Shown: positions 26,706 through 38,092, counted from the first letter of the stretch. The stretch is DNA of 64,000 bases from Planctomycetaceae bacterium (GCA_017795105.1 CP051247.1:1178001-1242000), one strand, 5' to 3'. The notes: generated by a model not told the origin, from the letters alone. Program-made: numbers and translations.

Positions 26706-27632
26706 TCACGAAGCCTCATAACTCCCCTGAATCAACGGCAGCGCCCTCGTCAGGTCGTTTTGATTGCGGATCGTGATTTCCAGATCGCCCGTGCCGAAGT
26801 GGCCGATCTTGCGAACGTCTCGCGTGAAGCCTTCCTCCAGGTCGATTGATTCGGGATTGATCTTCACCCAGACAAGAATCGTTGCCACTCTGGGGCGGAC
26901 TTCGACGGAGCAAAAATTCTTGAGCCGCTTGAAGGCGATGTAGAATTTGAGCGTCGTCATCTGGACGTCATCGCCGTAGCTCAGGCATGTTTCGCGAATC
27001 TGTTCGTAAAGATCGGTCAACTCGGGCGAGGCATCCGCCAGCTGTTCGGTAATTGTCTTGTACGTCTGCTTTGGCTTCTCCGCCTCGACAGGAAGCGTCT
27101 CTATCTTGTGCTCAATCGGCTCTCGGGCCTGCACGGCGTTGACCAGTTCGAGCAGCAGAAACTCTTCTCCGAATCGCTGATAGCGGATCAGTTCAATGTT
27201 CCGGTTGATCTGCTGAACGGCGTGTTGATCGTACTTCGTGAAGTCGCCGGCGATACATAGCAGACGCGGCGTCGACCATTCAATGAGCTCGGTCTCGGTC
27301 GCTCCGTATTTCCGCAGGACCATCAGCTCGAATTCCGCTTTGTGATCCAGCAACCAGTCGAGGTAGAACAGCCCCTGATTGATCACGTTTTCATTGGCGG
27401 AGCGTTTGTATTCGATGATGCAGGGGCAGCCGTTTTCGTCGATGCCGAGTGTGTCGATGCGGCCGGCGTGGGTCTTGCCGGTCGAATACTCCGTCTCCAG
27501 AAAGCGGATGCCGAGGAAGACGTCGAGATGCGCTTCGATCAGCGTCTGCAGCGACTTCTCCAGGGCGACCGATTTCCCTTCGAGCTGCGTCACACTGGGC
27601 CCTTCGGTGCGAAACAGTTTGATGTCACTCAA
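26706..27632 (-). CDS. Predicted DUF91/DUF5655 nuclease-like protein
   Basis: 308 residues. The N-terminal domain resembles DUF91/NucS-type PD-(D/E)xK nucleases: GRIDTLGIDENGCPCIIEYKR gives D60, E74 and K76, followed by an INQGLFYLDWL helix. The C-terminal about 110 residues match DUF5655: SYGDDVQMTTLKFYIAFKRLKNFCSVEVRP, then the conserved DLEEGFTRDVRKIGHFGTGDLEITI. Proteins with this architecture are widespread and often island-borne; the activity has not been established to my knowledge. The TTG start at 27630-27632 is supported by GAAGGA eight bases upstream. It lies between the methyltransferase-like gene and the OLD-like gene in the same direction. Confidence 0.83.
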   Translation of the reverse strand: MSDIKLFRTEGPSVTQLEGKSVALEKSLQTLIEAHLDVFLGIRFLETEYSTGKTHAGRIDTLGIDENGCPCIIEYKRSANENVINQGLFYLDWLLDHKAEFELMVLRKYGATETELIEWSTPRLLCIAGDFTKYDQHAVQQINRNIELIRYQRFGEEFLLLELVNAVQAREPIEHKIETLPVEAEKPKQTYKTITEQLADASPELTDLYEQIRETCLSYGDDVQMTTLKFYIAFKRLKNFCSVEVRPRVATILVWVKINPESIDLEEGFTRDVRKIGHFGTGDLEITIRNQNDLTRALPLIQGSYEAS

Positions 27633-27721
27633 GCGTTAATTCCTTCCATCATTCGCAAAGCATCCTTGCTTTCCCCAAAACATCCATCCTGTTCTGCCAG
27701 ACGCGGATCAGGAAAACTCAA

Positions 27722-30040
27722 TCACTCCTGCTGCCCCACGTCGAACACCAATCCAGACAAGGCTTCGGATACGTCCTCGAACGACCGCGTAATTTCTGAT
27801 TCCGCCTGATAGTGATAGGATAAGAATCGGTGAGCGTCTCCGTGTCTGCTGCTGAAGAAATAGCACGCATTTTCCTCAGTCTTTGGTGAAGGCATGATCT
27901 TAATGAGAGGAATGAGCCGAAGAGCTCGACTCTCATCCGGGCTCTTTAGATGCAGGAATCCATCTTCCATCGCCTCGGAAACGACAAGTTTTTCCATCGG
28001 GAATGGAGTCGTCGTGCCCATGATTCGTCTTGCCGAATACTGATGTACTCCTCCGCTATACCGAGATTCCCCGGGCAGAAACAATTCATAGGCTTCCCAA
28101 CTCGCTCCAACTATTGCGCGCACTGTTTGGACATACTGTCGAAGTTGCTCATTTACTTCGCGGTCGCTGGCACCCCCGATCGCACCCGTATGCCCTGTCT
28201 TCTGATTTCGGATGCTGTTAGTCTTCTGCAGTAATTCAATCAGTTGCTTCGACGACAACATTTCCAGCACGGCGCGATCGCGGGTGCGATAGAGTTCGAA
28301 GCAGATTCTTTCGTCTGTCTTCTGAAGTTCGCGCATTTCCGCAAACAAGCGTTCACAAACTTTGACCCACAAACCGAAGGTGGCTCGCTCGAAAGAGAAC
28401 CGGCCACTTAAGGTTGCTCTCAATCGCTCGCGGACATCACGCCAAAGCGTGAGATGGCTAGAGAATGCGCTGAGGTGCAGCACTGCAAAGAACTGGGCAA
28501 GCGCCTCAAAAAACTGGACAAGTCGCATCTTCTGATCATTTTCACTCCCCCCCTGGGTAAAGCAGACCCAGAGAATCGAGGCGAGCGGAAATGGGAGGGA
28601 ATCGATCCAGTCCTTAAAGTGCTCTTCTCTGTTGATCAACTTGAGCGACTGCTCAATATCCGCGACAGAATCAGGCTTCTTCCAGAGCCGCTGTTCAAGG
28701 TCTCGCAATTCAGCATGCAACTCCGCAATTGCCCGCTGCGCGCCGACTACAGTATCTTGCAGATCTCGTGATTCCTCTGCCGGAAGATAGAAGGTTGATG
28801 TCTGCAACGCGCTCTTGTCAATGCGGTACTGGACCCCCTTTGATATCAATAGATCCTTCCAGAGCTGCCCAAACGGTGAATTGAGAAGGCCTGCAACAAA
28901 TCCGGCATTTGCAATATGCGGTTTGAGCACTATCTGGTAAGCATTTACCGGTCGCACCGTTAGGCTGCTCTGGTTCGTACAAATGGCGGCTCTTCCGGCC
29001 ACCGGAAGATAGATCGAATTCGGCAGTTCGTCAAACTTGTCACTTGCGTCAGTGGACCGCAGTCTATTTACGGCTTCGACGACGTCGGTGAATTCGTAAG
29101 CGTGTAATCGCATTCGCCGTGCCTGTTCGGCAAGTCGTTCGGCAAGCTCTACTGCCGCAAACCCTAAAAACGAGTCTGCCTGCACAATCCTTCCGAGAGA
29201 TGGTGATTTTCCTTCGCGGCGTTCTCTCAGGTTATAGAGCAAGCGATCCTTGTGCTTTGAATCGGGAGAATATCTGGCCGTAAAAAGAACGTCGGTTTCG
29301 CGTTTCTCCAGCAATACAATATGTGTCGGAATTGAGGTCCGCGGACTGAAAGTTCCCGCCGGAAGCTCAATGGCCGCAGTGATTCGGAATCCAAGTCGAT
29401 CAAGAGCGTATCGGGCTTTTCTGGACGCGCTCGACCACCTCAAGAACGAAGTGTTCATGATAAAAATGCCGACGCCTTTCTCGGACAGCCGCATGCATGA
29501 TTGAAGGATGAGAAGTTCAGCCATCCAGTCTTTGACTTCAATCTCCTCACCATCGATAAGGACGGTTATCGGAGTCCTCCAGTCGGCTTTCCAAGGAGGA
29601 CAACTGACGACGGCATCGAAAATTGGATTCTGTTCCTCATTCGCCCTGAGCGGATTTCCCTGATACAGCGTGAATTCTGATGCCTCCTCCAATCGAGTGA
29701 AAACTTCGAAATCATGGCCGACGGCCGAGTAGACTTGATAGAACTGAGGGCTGAGAATTTGCTTCAGCGGAATGGCGAGAAATCCCATTCCGCCCCAGGG
29801 ATCCAGGATCGACGCCGGCGAATAAGGTTCCAGAATACTTGCGATAAATTCTGCAATATCACGAGGCACATACCAATACATCTGATTGGGCAACCGCGAA
29901 ACAATCTGGGAGAGGTCTTCCAGAGTGACCGGAACCCCTTCTGCTTGGCAATGAGCAGTGATATTGTCAATGTCGAGAACCGCGCCGGCTTGACGCAAAC
30001 CGTCGACCACGTCCCAAATCCCGCTGGCATGATCGAGCAT
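27722..30040 (-). CDS. N6-methyltransferase-like protein with altered catalytic motif
   Basis: 772 residues. Residues about 55-250 have the N6-adenine methyltransferase fold: a motif I-like ILDPWGGMGF (D80) for AdoMet and, at the motif IV position, FDAVVSCPPW (C147-P-P-W150). The canonical (N/D/S)PP(F/Y/W) has Asn, so the catalytic position is Cys and activity is doubtful. Residues about 355-460 look like a type I specificity target-recognition domain followed by its coiled spacer (QDTVVGAQRAIAELHAELRDLEQRL). The last 300 residues are helical, of a type I cannot name (MRLVQFFEALAQFFAVLHLSAF). It thus combines M-like and S-like parts and could provide alternative recognition. GGAGAA precedes ATG. 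A separate, canonical hsdM/hsdS pair lies immediately upstream. Confidence 0.8.
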   Translation of the reverse strand: MLDHASGIWDVVDGLRQAGAVLDIDNITAHCQAEGVPVTLEDLSQIVSRLPNQMYWYVPRDIAEFIASILEPYSPASILDPWGGMGFLAIPLKQILSPQFYQVYSAVGHDFEVFTRLEEASEFTLYQGNPLRANEEQNPIFDAVVSCPPWKADWRTPITVLIDGEEIEVKDWMAELLILQSCMRLSEKGVGIFIMNTSFLRWSSASRKARYALDRLGFRITAAIELPAGTFSPRTSIPTHIVLLEKRETDVLFTARYSPDSKHKDRLLYNLRERREGKSPSLGRIVQADSFLGFAAVELAERLAEQARRMRLHAYEFTDVVEAVNRLRSTDASDKFDELPNSIYLPVAGRAAICTNQSSLTVRPVNAYQIVLKPHIANAGFVAGLLNSPFGQLWKDLLISKGVQYRIDKSALQTSTFYLPAEESRDLQDTVVGAQRAIAELHAELRDLEQRLWKKPDSVADIEQSLKLINREEHFKDWIDSLPFPLASILWVCFTQGGSENDQKMRLVQFFEALAQFFAVLHLSAFSSHLTLWRDVRERLRATLSGRFSFERATFGLWVKVCERLFAEMRELQKTDERICFELYRTRDRAVLEMLSSKQLIELLQKTNSIRNQKTGHTGAIGGASDREVNEQLRQYVQTVRAIVGASWEAYELFLPGESRYSGGVHQYSARRIMGTTTPFPMEKLVVSEAMEDGFLHLKSPDESRALRLIPLIKIMPSPKTEENACYFFSSRHGDAHRFLSYHYQAESEITRSFEDVSEALSGLVFDVGQQE

Positions 30041-30114
30041 TCTTTTCTCCGCTGAACGTTGGATAGGTGGTGAAAATCCGAATCAGTTCGCCCGCTGCTT
30101 ACAGACTTCGCTGT

Positions 30115-31424
30115 CTATTTCCGAATATCAATCTTCCCTGTCACGGCGGCGGAGACGACCGCGCTGCGACGCTCACTCAGAACTTCCATCGTTCGAACAG
30201 CTTCGGTAACAAGTGCATCAATTCTGCTAACTTCAGTGTCTAGATACCGAACAATTTCGAGCTGCTCTTTCCTCGGCGGCGCAGCGATTGAGATCATTCC
30301 GTAACGAGTGGGGTTGAGGTTGCATTGACCGATCGCCACGAATGCGAGTGACCGGGCCATCCCAAGCATTCCGTCCATATTAAGAAGATATGCGAAGTAT
30401 TGCGGCACGGACTCGGGTACCGTCCGTAGGCGGACTAAGTAAGAGGCGAAACTCACGGGCCCTTCACTTTGCTCTGCAAACAATCCTACTTTCCCGATCA
30501 GATCGAGACTGTTCGTGCGGTTATAAAGCAAATCTCCGGGGACAAGGATAAGACGGTCATCGACTGAATCGACGAACTTCAAATCGGACAAATCAAGTCG
30601 CCCATCTTGAATGTTGCCCATGCGCAAAATGGCGACGTTCCCTTCTGGCGAAAGTGATTCGGAGATCCCGTAGTCGACCGAACTGAAAACTCTCTTGAGC
30701 TTCATCACCTCCCAATGCTCCGGCACCTGCCCCAGCCATTCGATGCCGCTGTCTTTCAGTTTCACCGTCGGGTCGAGGCCTTTGGTGACCGCGTGGCTGA
30801 TGACCGCCTGCCGCTTTTCCTTCAACAGCGCAATCAACCGCCGCTGCTCCGCCACCAACGCGTCGATCTTCGACGTCTCCCGGTCCAGAAACGCAGCGAT
30901 CGCCCGCTGTTCTTGTTTGTATGGGCACGGCACGCGAAGCGTTCGCAGGATGTCTTGGCTTACATTTGGTTGTCCGCCACCAGTGGCGAGGCTGAGAATT
31001 CGATCACGTAGGCCGAGAAACCAGTAGAAAAGGAAATCAACCTCGATGGGCGATTCTCCACCGAAAACACAACACGCTTGGTTCACCGTCGCAGGAAAAT
31101 CCAATTTCGCGATTCGTCCAATGGTCGCGCCATACATCGCGAAGATGAGTGAACCAGCGGGGTAAATACGCAACGTTGAGTGGTCGGCCAATGCTTTCTC
31201 AGTTACCCGTCGATTTGACTCTTTCAGAACCGCATCGTTCAAATCGCCAGTATTCACCCAAGGAATTGTGCCTTCATCGTAGTATGCGTGGTTGTCACTC
31301 TTCGGCGTAGTCCCGCTCCCAATCGTTGAGAATGCACGTGCGATTTTAAGAGTTCGCCAATGGCTCGGAACTTCCTCTATAAACGCGTCACCACTCTCCT
31401 TGTACTCCGCATACCTCGGAAAAC

Positions 31425-31428
<4 letters not shown>
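30115..31428 (-). CDS. hsdS: Type I restriction-modification specificity subunit S
   Basis: 437 residues with the standard duplicated architecture: target-recognition domain 1 (about 15-165, opening VPSHWRTLKIARAFSTIGSGTTPKS), central conserved helix (KQEQRAIAAFLDRETSKIDALVAEQRRLIALLKEKRQAVISHAVTKG), TRD2 (about 232-385, opening VPEHWEVMKLKRVF), and the C-terminal helix (KEQLEIVRYLDTEVSRIDALVTEA). It determines the bipartite DNA target of the HsdMS methyltransferase and HsdRMS nuclease. Its ATG overlaps the hsdM stop by four bases (ATGA), a translational coupling that balances the subunits. The TRDs are less G+C-rich than hsdM, as expected for exchanged recognition domains. Confidence 0.94.
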
Positions 31429-33182
<1,754 letters not shown>

Positions 33183-33232
33183 GATGGAAGGAGTTCTCGG
33201 ACGGGAGTTCAAACGGAGTCAATCAGGGTGGT

Positions 33233-33273
33233 ATCCCCGGTATCGGCCGTGGAGCCGCCGAGACTCCGGGGAT
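33233..33273. promoter_or_regulatory. Inverted repeat in the hsdM divergent promoter region
   Basis: ATCCCCGG (33233-33240) and CCGGGGAT (33266-33273) form an eight-base inverted repeat with a 25-base spacer, about 50 bases upstream of hsdM. It could be an operator or a cruciform. No regulator with a matching site is identified in the window. Confidence 0.35.
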
Positions 33274-33433
33274 GGCATTCTGTTTACCGGAAAACGGAAG
33301 AAATTGCCATCCGGGAGCGTGGAAGTGGGGGGTGGTGTCGGGGACAATTTCGAGCGGTTGATGACACAGAATTGCGCCGGACGGGGCGATTTTTGAATTT
33401 TGTGACGCTGCAGTGAGCGCAGAGGCCAAAAAG

Positions 33434-34273
33434 ATGGAACCTGAGAAACCGATCCCGACATATACCCGCTATCAGATCGAGCAATGGTGTGACGCGGGGA
33501 AGATCGCACTCGAATCATGGCGGGATCTGCTGATTACGGTCCGTGATGAGAGATGGTTGGAGGCGAAGAAGCCGACTCGTAAGCACCTGAATCGGGTGAA
33601 CCAGTTCATCAAGACGTTAGAACCGCTAAGAGAATTCGCGGAGAAAGAAGCCGGATGGGATCTGATTGAACTCGGGCGGATCACACCCATTTACAAATAT
33701 GATGATCAGCGCATGGTGCAGCTTCGCGGAATCGACCATCTCAGCCACCTGCTGTACCAGTTCAAGGAGGCATACGACGACACTAGGAAGCAGAAAACCT
33801 TACCAGCCGGGCCTGTCTTCAGACCGATTTCGACGATTGAGCAATTGACCGCCATCGGGACAAACTACGCCGCACTTGAGATCCCGTTTGCTCCTTTCGG
33901 GTGGGACTATCGCCCCACCCCGGGGGCAGAAACACCTCGGGAGATCGCCGTTAAGTGCCTGACTGGAGAAATCGACGAGGCCGAGGACGCTCTCGCCCGG
34001 ATCGACGGAGACAAAGCGAGAGCACTCCACTTTCTGGCCAGAAATCCGGACACAGAACACATTTTCAAAAAAATCCGCAGTCCAGACGTCCGCAATTATG
34101 CGAAGTACTTGTTGGATCATGATTGGCCCGATACGCGGGAGAATCGTCTGAAATTCATTGATGAATTCAACCCCAACTCCTCACCCGAGGCATTGCGAAA
34201 AGGGTTTGCACGTGCGATGAAGTTCGCTGCGGAGCCTCCGGACACAGATCCGGACACAGCTGATGGCAAGTGA
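33434..34273 (+). CDS. Unknown island protein, divergent from hsdM
   Basis: 279 residues from ATG at 33434, which has AGAGG eight bases upstream; a GTG at 33413 would add seven residues. No recognised domain. The sequence is soluble and largely helical, with many charged residues; notable segments are TYTRYQIEQWCDAGKIALESW, RGIDHLSHLLYQFKEAY, and ARNPDTEHIFKKIRSPDVRNYAKYLLDHDWPDTRENRLKF. The C-terminus ends with an acidic DTDPDTADGK. There is no signal peptide or membrane helix. It faces away from the RM operon across a shared promoter region, so a regulatory or accessory defence role is possible but unproven. Confidence 0.7.
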   Translation: MEPEKPIPTYTRYQIEQWCDAGKIALESWRDLLITVRDERWLEAKKPTRKHLNRVNQFIKTLEPLREFAEKEAGWDLIELGRITPIYKYDDQRMVQLRGIDHLSHLLYQFKEAYDDTRKQKTLPAGPVFRPISTIEQLTAIGTNYAALEIPFAPFGWDYRPTPGAETPREIAVKCLTGEIDEAEDALARIDGDKARALHFLARNPDTEHIFKKIRSPDVRNYAKYLLDHDWPDTRENRLKFIDEFNPNSSPEALRKGFARAMKFAAEPPDTDPDTADGK

Positions 34274-34346
34274 ATTGACGTTCTAATCCTCTCGTTGCCA
34301 TTCGAATCGTTCATGACGGTTCGATTACTTCAGACGAGAGGAAGAA

Positions 34347-34640
34347 ATGATCGATGTACTCAAAGATCCAATCGAGGAAGTCCGCAGTCTCGCCAAGAAA
34401 GCACTTCCGAAAACCCCTTCTCCGCCGGTCCTGCTTCGATGGATCCGCGATGGTTCTCACGGCGTCAAGCTCCCCGCCGTCAAGATCGGCAGGCGGTGGT
34501 ACAGCACAGCAGAACTCTTCAATCAGTTTGTGGCTGAGCAGACTGAGGCCGCGTTAGCAAACGCGTCGAAACCCAGTGACGGCCCCAGAGTTCCGGCCGA
34601 CTGCACGTACGAAGAGCTGAAAGCCCGCAAGCTGCTCTGA
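34347..34640 (+). CDS. Excisionase-like winged-HTH protein (DUF1580-like)
   Basis: 97 residues. The core PPVLLRWIRDGSHGVKLPAVKIGRRWYSTAELFNQFVAEQTEAAL has the pattern of MerR/Xis/AlpA-type winged helix proteins: a helix-turn-helix reading 'W-x-x-x-G..G-x-x-L', then a wing with a conserved RW/RRW-Y strand. It resembles DUF1580 proteins that accompany integrases in planctomycete islands. The likely role is recombination directionality factor or repressor for the element. A GAGAGGAAGAA ribosome-binding site precedes ATG. The following gene could be coupled to it, since a TGATG overlap lies at its stop codon. Confidence 0.75.
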   Translation: MIDVLKDPIEEVRSLAKKALPKTPSPPVLLRWIRDGSHGVKLPAVKIGRRWYSTAELFNQFVAEQTEAALANASKPSDGPRVPADCTYEELKARKLL

Positions 34641-34684
34641 TGATCGCTACTATCGCAATTGTCATTCTTTGGCACAATGAATTA

Positions 34685-34713
34685 CCCCGCAGGGTTTCGC
34701 ACTCCCTGCGGGG
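34685..34713 (+). promoter_or_regulatory. Strong hairpin in the wHTH / DUF3987 spacer
   Basis: A perfect ten-base-pair stem CCCCGCAGGG / CCCTGCGGGG (34685-34694 with 34704-34713) with a nine-base loop. No T-run follows, so it is not a canonical terminator. It may attenuate or stabilise transcription between the two genes, or sequester the start region of the downstream gene. Confidence 0.6.
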
Positions 34714-34756
34714 CAGATTACGCAATCATCACATTTCTATGGAAAGTTTAAATCTA

Positions 34757-36091
34757 ATGAGCAAGATGAACAATATTGATTCGAACTTGAATGGAACCGA
34801 TTTCGAAGGGTTTCCCGACGAATGCCTCCCGCGTTCATTGAGAGAGTTCGCCCGGGGCGTCGCACGGTCGATCGGTTGTCCCGTCGAGTTTGTCATACTT
34901 CCGATGCTGTCCGCTCTTGCATCGGCAATTGGGCAAAGTCGAATCGTCGAGATTTATCCAGGGTGGAAAGAACCAGCGATTCTCTGGACATGCGTTGTCG
35001 CCAAGAGCGGCAGCGGAAAAACTCCAGCCCTCAAGCAGGTCCTCGGTCCCCTTCACGCTATTCAGATTGAAGCCTTAAAGAGCTATCAGCTGGAATGCGA
35101 ATCTCTGGTCGAAGCGACAAAGGCGAAGAACCGTGGGAAGCCTAAACGCGATCACGAAGAACCTGACCTGCCACCTCGGCCTCGTTATATTGTGGATGAC
35201 TGCACTATGGAGAGCCTTGCCCCGATCCTCCACGATAACCCCGACGGAGTCTTACTTGGTACCGATGAACTTGCTACTTGGCTTGACGGTTTTAACCAGT
35301 ACAAAGGAAAGGGAAACGACCGATCGCGTTGGCTGTCAATTCATGAGGGGGAGCCGATCATCGTTGACCGCAAGGGTGCCGACGTCCCCATTGTCGTTCC
35401 GTGCGGAATGGTGTCCGTTACCGGAGGCATTCAACCCGGGGTGCTAAGGAGTTCAATCACGCAGAAAGATCACGAGTCGGGATTGACCGCACGGATTATC
35501 TTTGTGATGCCTCCATTCAAACCTCTGAAGGCGATGATCGCTCCTGCTCCCGCTCCTGAAGTTCTCAAGGATATCCTGCGACAACTGATAGCGAATCGTG
35601 GCGCGACAAGAACGATCACTCTTTCAGAAGGAGCTCAGCACCGGCACGTCTCGTTCAGAAACCGATGCAACGCACGAATCGGCGAAGCAGATGAGTTCTT
35701 GGCTTCGGCAATCGCAAAACTTCCAGGACGCGTCTCTCGACTGGCTCTGATACTCCATTGTGTCGAACACGACGAGCAGGACGAAATCAGCGTCGCGACG
35801 ATGGAGAAGGCTATCGCCATTGCGGAGTGGTCTGAGCGAGAGGTGACTCGCGTCTACAGAAATCTAGGCATTAGTGATTCACCCCAGATTGAGCTGATGG
35901 ACTTTGTACGTCTCAACAAGAATGTATCTCCAAGGGATCTGCAGCTGAAGTTTCGTAGGCGCTATCCCCGAGCAGAAGACGCCGAGAAAGCCCTGATGCA
36001 ACTCGCCAACCAGGGCTTCGTTGAACGCATCACTGTTGATAACGGACGGCCCGGTCCAAAGTCCACCGTCTTTCGCTGGATTGAAACCTGA
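34757..36091 (+). CDS. DUF3987 P-loop protein (primase-associated)
   Basis: 444 residues. It has the DUF3987 signature: an opening PRSLREFARGVARSIGCPVEFVILPMLSALASAIG, then Walker A VAKSGSGKTP (G85-T89), the Walker B-like GVLLGTDELATWLDGF, a conserved RSRWLSIHEG, and VSVTGGIQPGVLRS. The family is found with phage and plasmid primases and replicates mobile DNA in an undetermined way. The C-terminal part (LMDFVRLNKNVSPRDLQLKF) suggests a winged helix. The ATG at 34757 is tentative: it has GGAAAG ten bases upstream. Alternatives are ATG at 34739, or a coupled ATG at 34640 whose product would read through the hairpin. Confidence 0.83.
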   Translation: MSKMNNIDSNLNGTDFEGFPDECLPRSLREFARGVARSIGCPVEFVILPMLSALASAIGQSRIVEIYPGWKEPAILWTCVVAKSGSGKTPALKQVLGPLHAIQIEALKSYQLECESLVEATKAKNRGKPKRDHEEPDLPPRPRYIVDDCTMESLAPILHDNPDGVLLGTDELATWLDGFNQYKGKGNDRSRWLSIHEGEPIIVDRKGADVPIVVPCGMVSVTGGIQPGVLRSSITQKDHESGLTARIIFVMPPFKPLKAMIAPAPAPEVLKDILRQLIANRGATRTITLSEGAQHRHVSFRNRCNARIGEADEFLASAIAKLPGRVSRLALILHCVEHDEQDEISVATMEKAIAIAEWSEREVTRVYRNLGISDSPQIELMDFVRLNKNVSPRDLQLKFRRRYPRAEDAEKALMQLANQGFVERITVDNGRPGPKSTVFRWIET

Positions 36092-36154
36092 CACAGAACA
36101 CAAGACTCGCTGCTCGCAGCTAGATCTTCAATTCTGTGTCGAGGACTTCTCAGA

Positions 36155-36185
36155 AGCGGGCGGATTAAGACTCCTCCCGCTTTTC
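36155..36185 (+). terminator. Intrinsic terminator after the DUF3987 gene
   Basis: AGCGGGCGGA (36155-36164) pairs with TCCTCCCGCT (one mismatch) across a six-base loop and is followed by TTTTC. It lies 64 bases after the DUF3987 stop codon on the plus strand. Confidence 0.8.
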
Positions 36186-36258
36186 ATTTCGCTGCACCCT
36201 CGACAGGTCACGAAGATACTGCATCGGCTGTTTCTTCCCTATAGAGTGCACATGAAAA

Positions 36259-37107
36259 TCACGGTCCCGCCAGCAGCAATGTGACCGGGTTGATTCGGGT
36301 CGGCTCGGCCTTTTTCTTCGCGGGAGACGGCCAGCAGTTCGATCCTGATTGCGGGAAGTCGTGATCAGAAGCGTTTATCAGATTCCGGATCTGCCGACGC
36401 CCGAATCGCTTCGATTTTCTGCTGCGCGTGCGTTGCCGCGTCTTGCGGGGAAAGACGCCTTCTTCATAGAGCTGTTCGGCGATCGCCTCATGAGACCAGC
36501 CCTCAGCATGCCGTGCCGCCACCAGATGAGCCAGTTGACGTTCGTCGTGGTCTTCCACCAGGACGCTGATGGACCGCCCCAGAGGACGGCAAGCTCTCTT
36601 CGTAAGCTTCCAGCCAATGGGTGGATTCGAGAGCACCGTGCCGCCATGTTGCATGACGGCCGCTCGCCCTTGTGCCGTGGCCTCACGATGCCGATGCCCT
36701 TCCCGCTCTTCGAACAAGCGCATCCGCTCGACGAGGGCCTGCCCGGCGAACGTCTTGGTCGTGAACCCGGACTTCATCTCCCACAACGACGCGCCGATGA
36801 GATCGAGTGTCCCGAGAAACTGCACCAGTTCGCGACGGTCACGGCTGATGAGATCAACGTAGGCCACGACCAGCAGATCGCCCGGTTGTAGTTGCCGCAG
36901 TAGAGTCGCCAGGCCGCGGGGTAGCCAGCTGGTCGTGCCAGGATCAGCGTCGACTCCATCAACCGTCCAGCCGGCGACAACATGCCTTGAGAAACGCTCC
37001 GCCCGTTCCCGGGACTCGCACCACGATTCGAAGGCCAGACGCTGACGCTCTGTCGAAACCATGTCAGGGTAATGGACTGCCCGGCCGTAGCCGTAGATCG
37101 AACTCAT
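36259..37107 (-). CDS. Resolvase-like serine recombinase, catalytic Ser position is Val
   Basis: 282 residues. The fold is that of a small serine recombinase: SSIYGYGRAVHYPDMVSTERQR at the start, a GDLLVVAYVDLISRDRRELVQFL helix and GQALVERMRLFEEREGHRHREATAQGRAA, then a C-terminal DNA-binding part rich in Arg (RTRSRKSKRFGRRQIRNLI). Normal members read GR(A/V)S at the first motif, with Ser attacking DNA; here the codons give GRAVH, so the nucleophile appears absent. Ser at MVST is a poor substitute. ATG at 37107 has AGGAGG eight bases upstream. It is oriented toward the DUF3987 gene. Role: inactive relic, or a regulator. Confidence 0.75.
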   Translation of the reverse strand: MSSIYGYGRAVHYPDMVSTERQRLAFESWCESRERAERFSRHVVAGWTVDGVDADPGTTSWLPRGLATLLRQLQPGDLLVVAYVDLISRDRRELVQFLGTLDLIGASLWEMKSGFTTKTFAGQALVERMRLFEEREGHRHREATAQGRAAVMQHGGTVLSNPPIGWKLTKRACRPLGRSISVLVEDHDERQLAHLVAARHAEGWSHEAIAEQLYEEGVFPRKTRQRTRSRKSKRFGRRQIRNLINASDHDFPQSGSNCWPSPAKKKAEPTRINPVTLLLAGP

Positions 37108-37926
37108 GCTCATGTACCTCCTGCTTCGAGTCCTGATGAGACCATCATACGCGACATCCTTCACGGCGACAGCAGATTGCAAAGTGCAGCCCGCAATGGA
37201 CCGCTGACAGCGGTACGAGCGACCGTTTCAAATGCGACAAGCATTTACCCCAGCGGATTGGGGAATGCAAGTTCTAGCCTGTAGGAAAGACATCACAAGT
37301 CACCGAGATGAAGCTGAATTCAGGGATGCTGAAGCACTTGCGGCGAGTCTCTTCGTACGCACTCAAAGACGACTCGTGGGTAATTTACCCACCTCGGAGG
37401 CGCAGCAAAAATAACGCGTCTCGGTCTCGTTTATCCCGTCTCAGAACGGATGTTTTGGCCTTGGAAATCTGAAAAATTCTCGGAGCGGCATGAGAGAGAG
37501 AACACGACGGCGATTGGGGGGGGACCACGGCCGGGGGTACGTCCGCAGCACGCTGAACCTGTTTTGGGATCGTCCAGGAGCTGCCGCTTTGGAAGAAAGC
37601 ATGTTGTCGGATGAAGATCGCTCAAGTTTGCTGCGCGGTCAAATTGGCACAAAGGTTACACCGGCTGATAGACAGCACAAGATGAACGATATCAGTCCGG
37701 GGCCGGAAGACTTGGATCGTCTTGTCCGAATCAGTCGCCTCGAACGCCCGATGCACTACACACATTACTACACACTTTCGAAAGAAAGGTTTGTTTCCGA
37801 ACGGTGCGAAAGAAACAAATTGCAACGGGCCTTGAGTGCCGATAGACTCTATAAATCAAGGCGTTTCCGCATCGCAGGGAACAGATTCGCACAGTCCGCC
37901 AACGGGAGTCAACTGGGGTAGAGACA
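37108..37926. other. Non-coding right flank of the island
   Basis: About 800 bases with no credible gene. An ORF at 37490-37921 on the plus strand lacks family features and runs into the junction repeat. The region has an unusual G-run (about 37507-37535). Its one clear structure is the arm-site pair at 37755-37775. Confidence 0.6.
37755..37775 (+). promoter_or_regulatory. Putative integrase arm sites (right pair)
   Basis: Two copies of ACTACACAC (37755-37763 and 37767-37775), 12 bases apart, about 150 bases inside the right junction. They repeat the pair found at the left end (19951-19971) with the same orientation and spacing. Confidence 0.6.

Positions 37927-38092
<166 letters not shown>

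Noticed and set aside
34640..34756. Extended start of the DUF3987 protein at a TGATG overlap
   Set aside because: The added residues look non-coding and the stretch contains a strong hairpin, although coupling cannot be excluded.
37490..37921. Plus-strand ORF in the right flank of the island
   Set aside because: No ribosome-binding site, no recognisable domain, Arg-rich composition, and it runs into the attR repeat.
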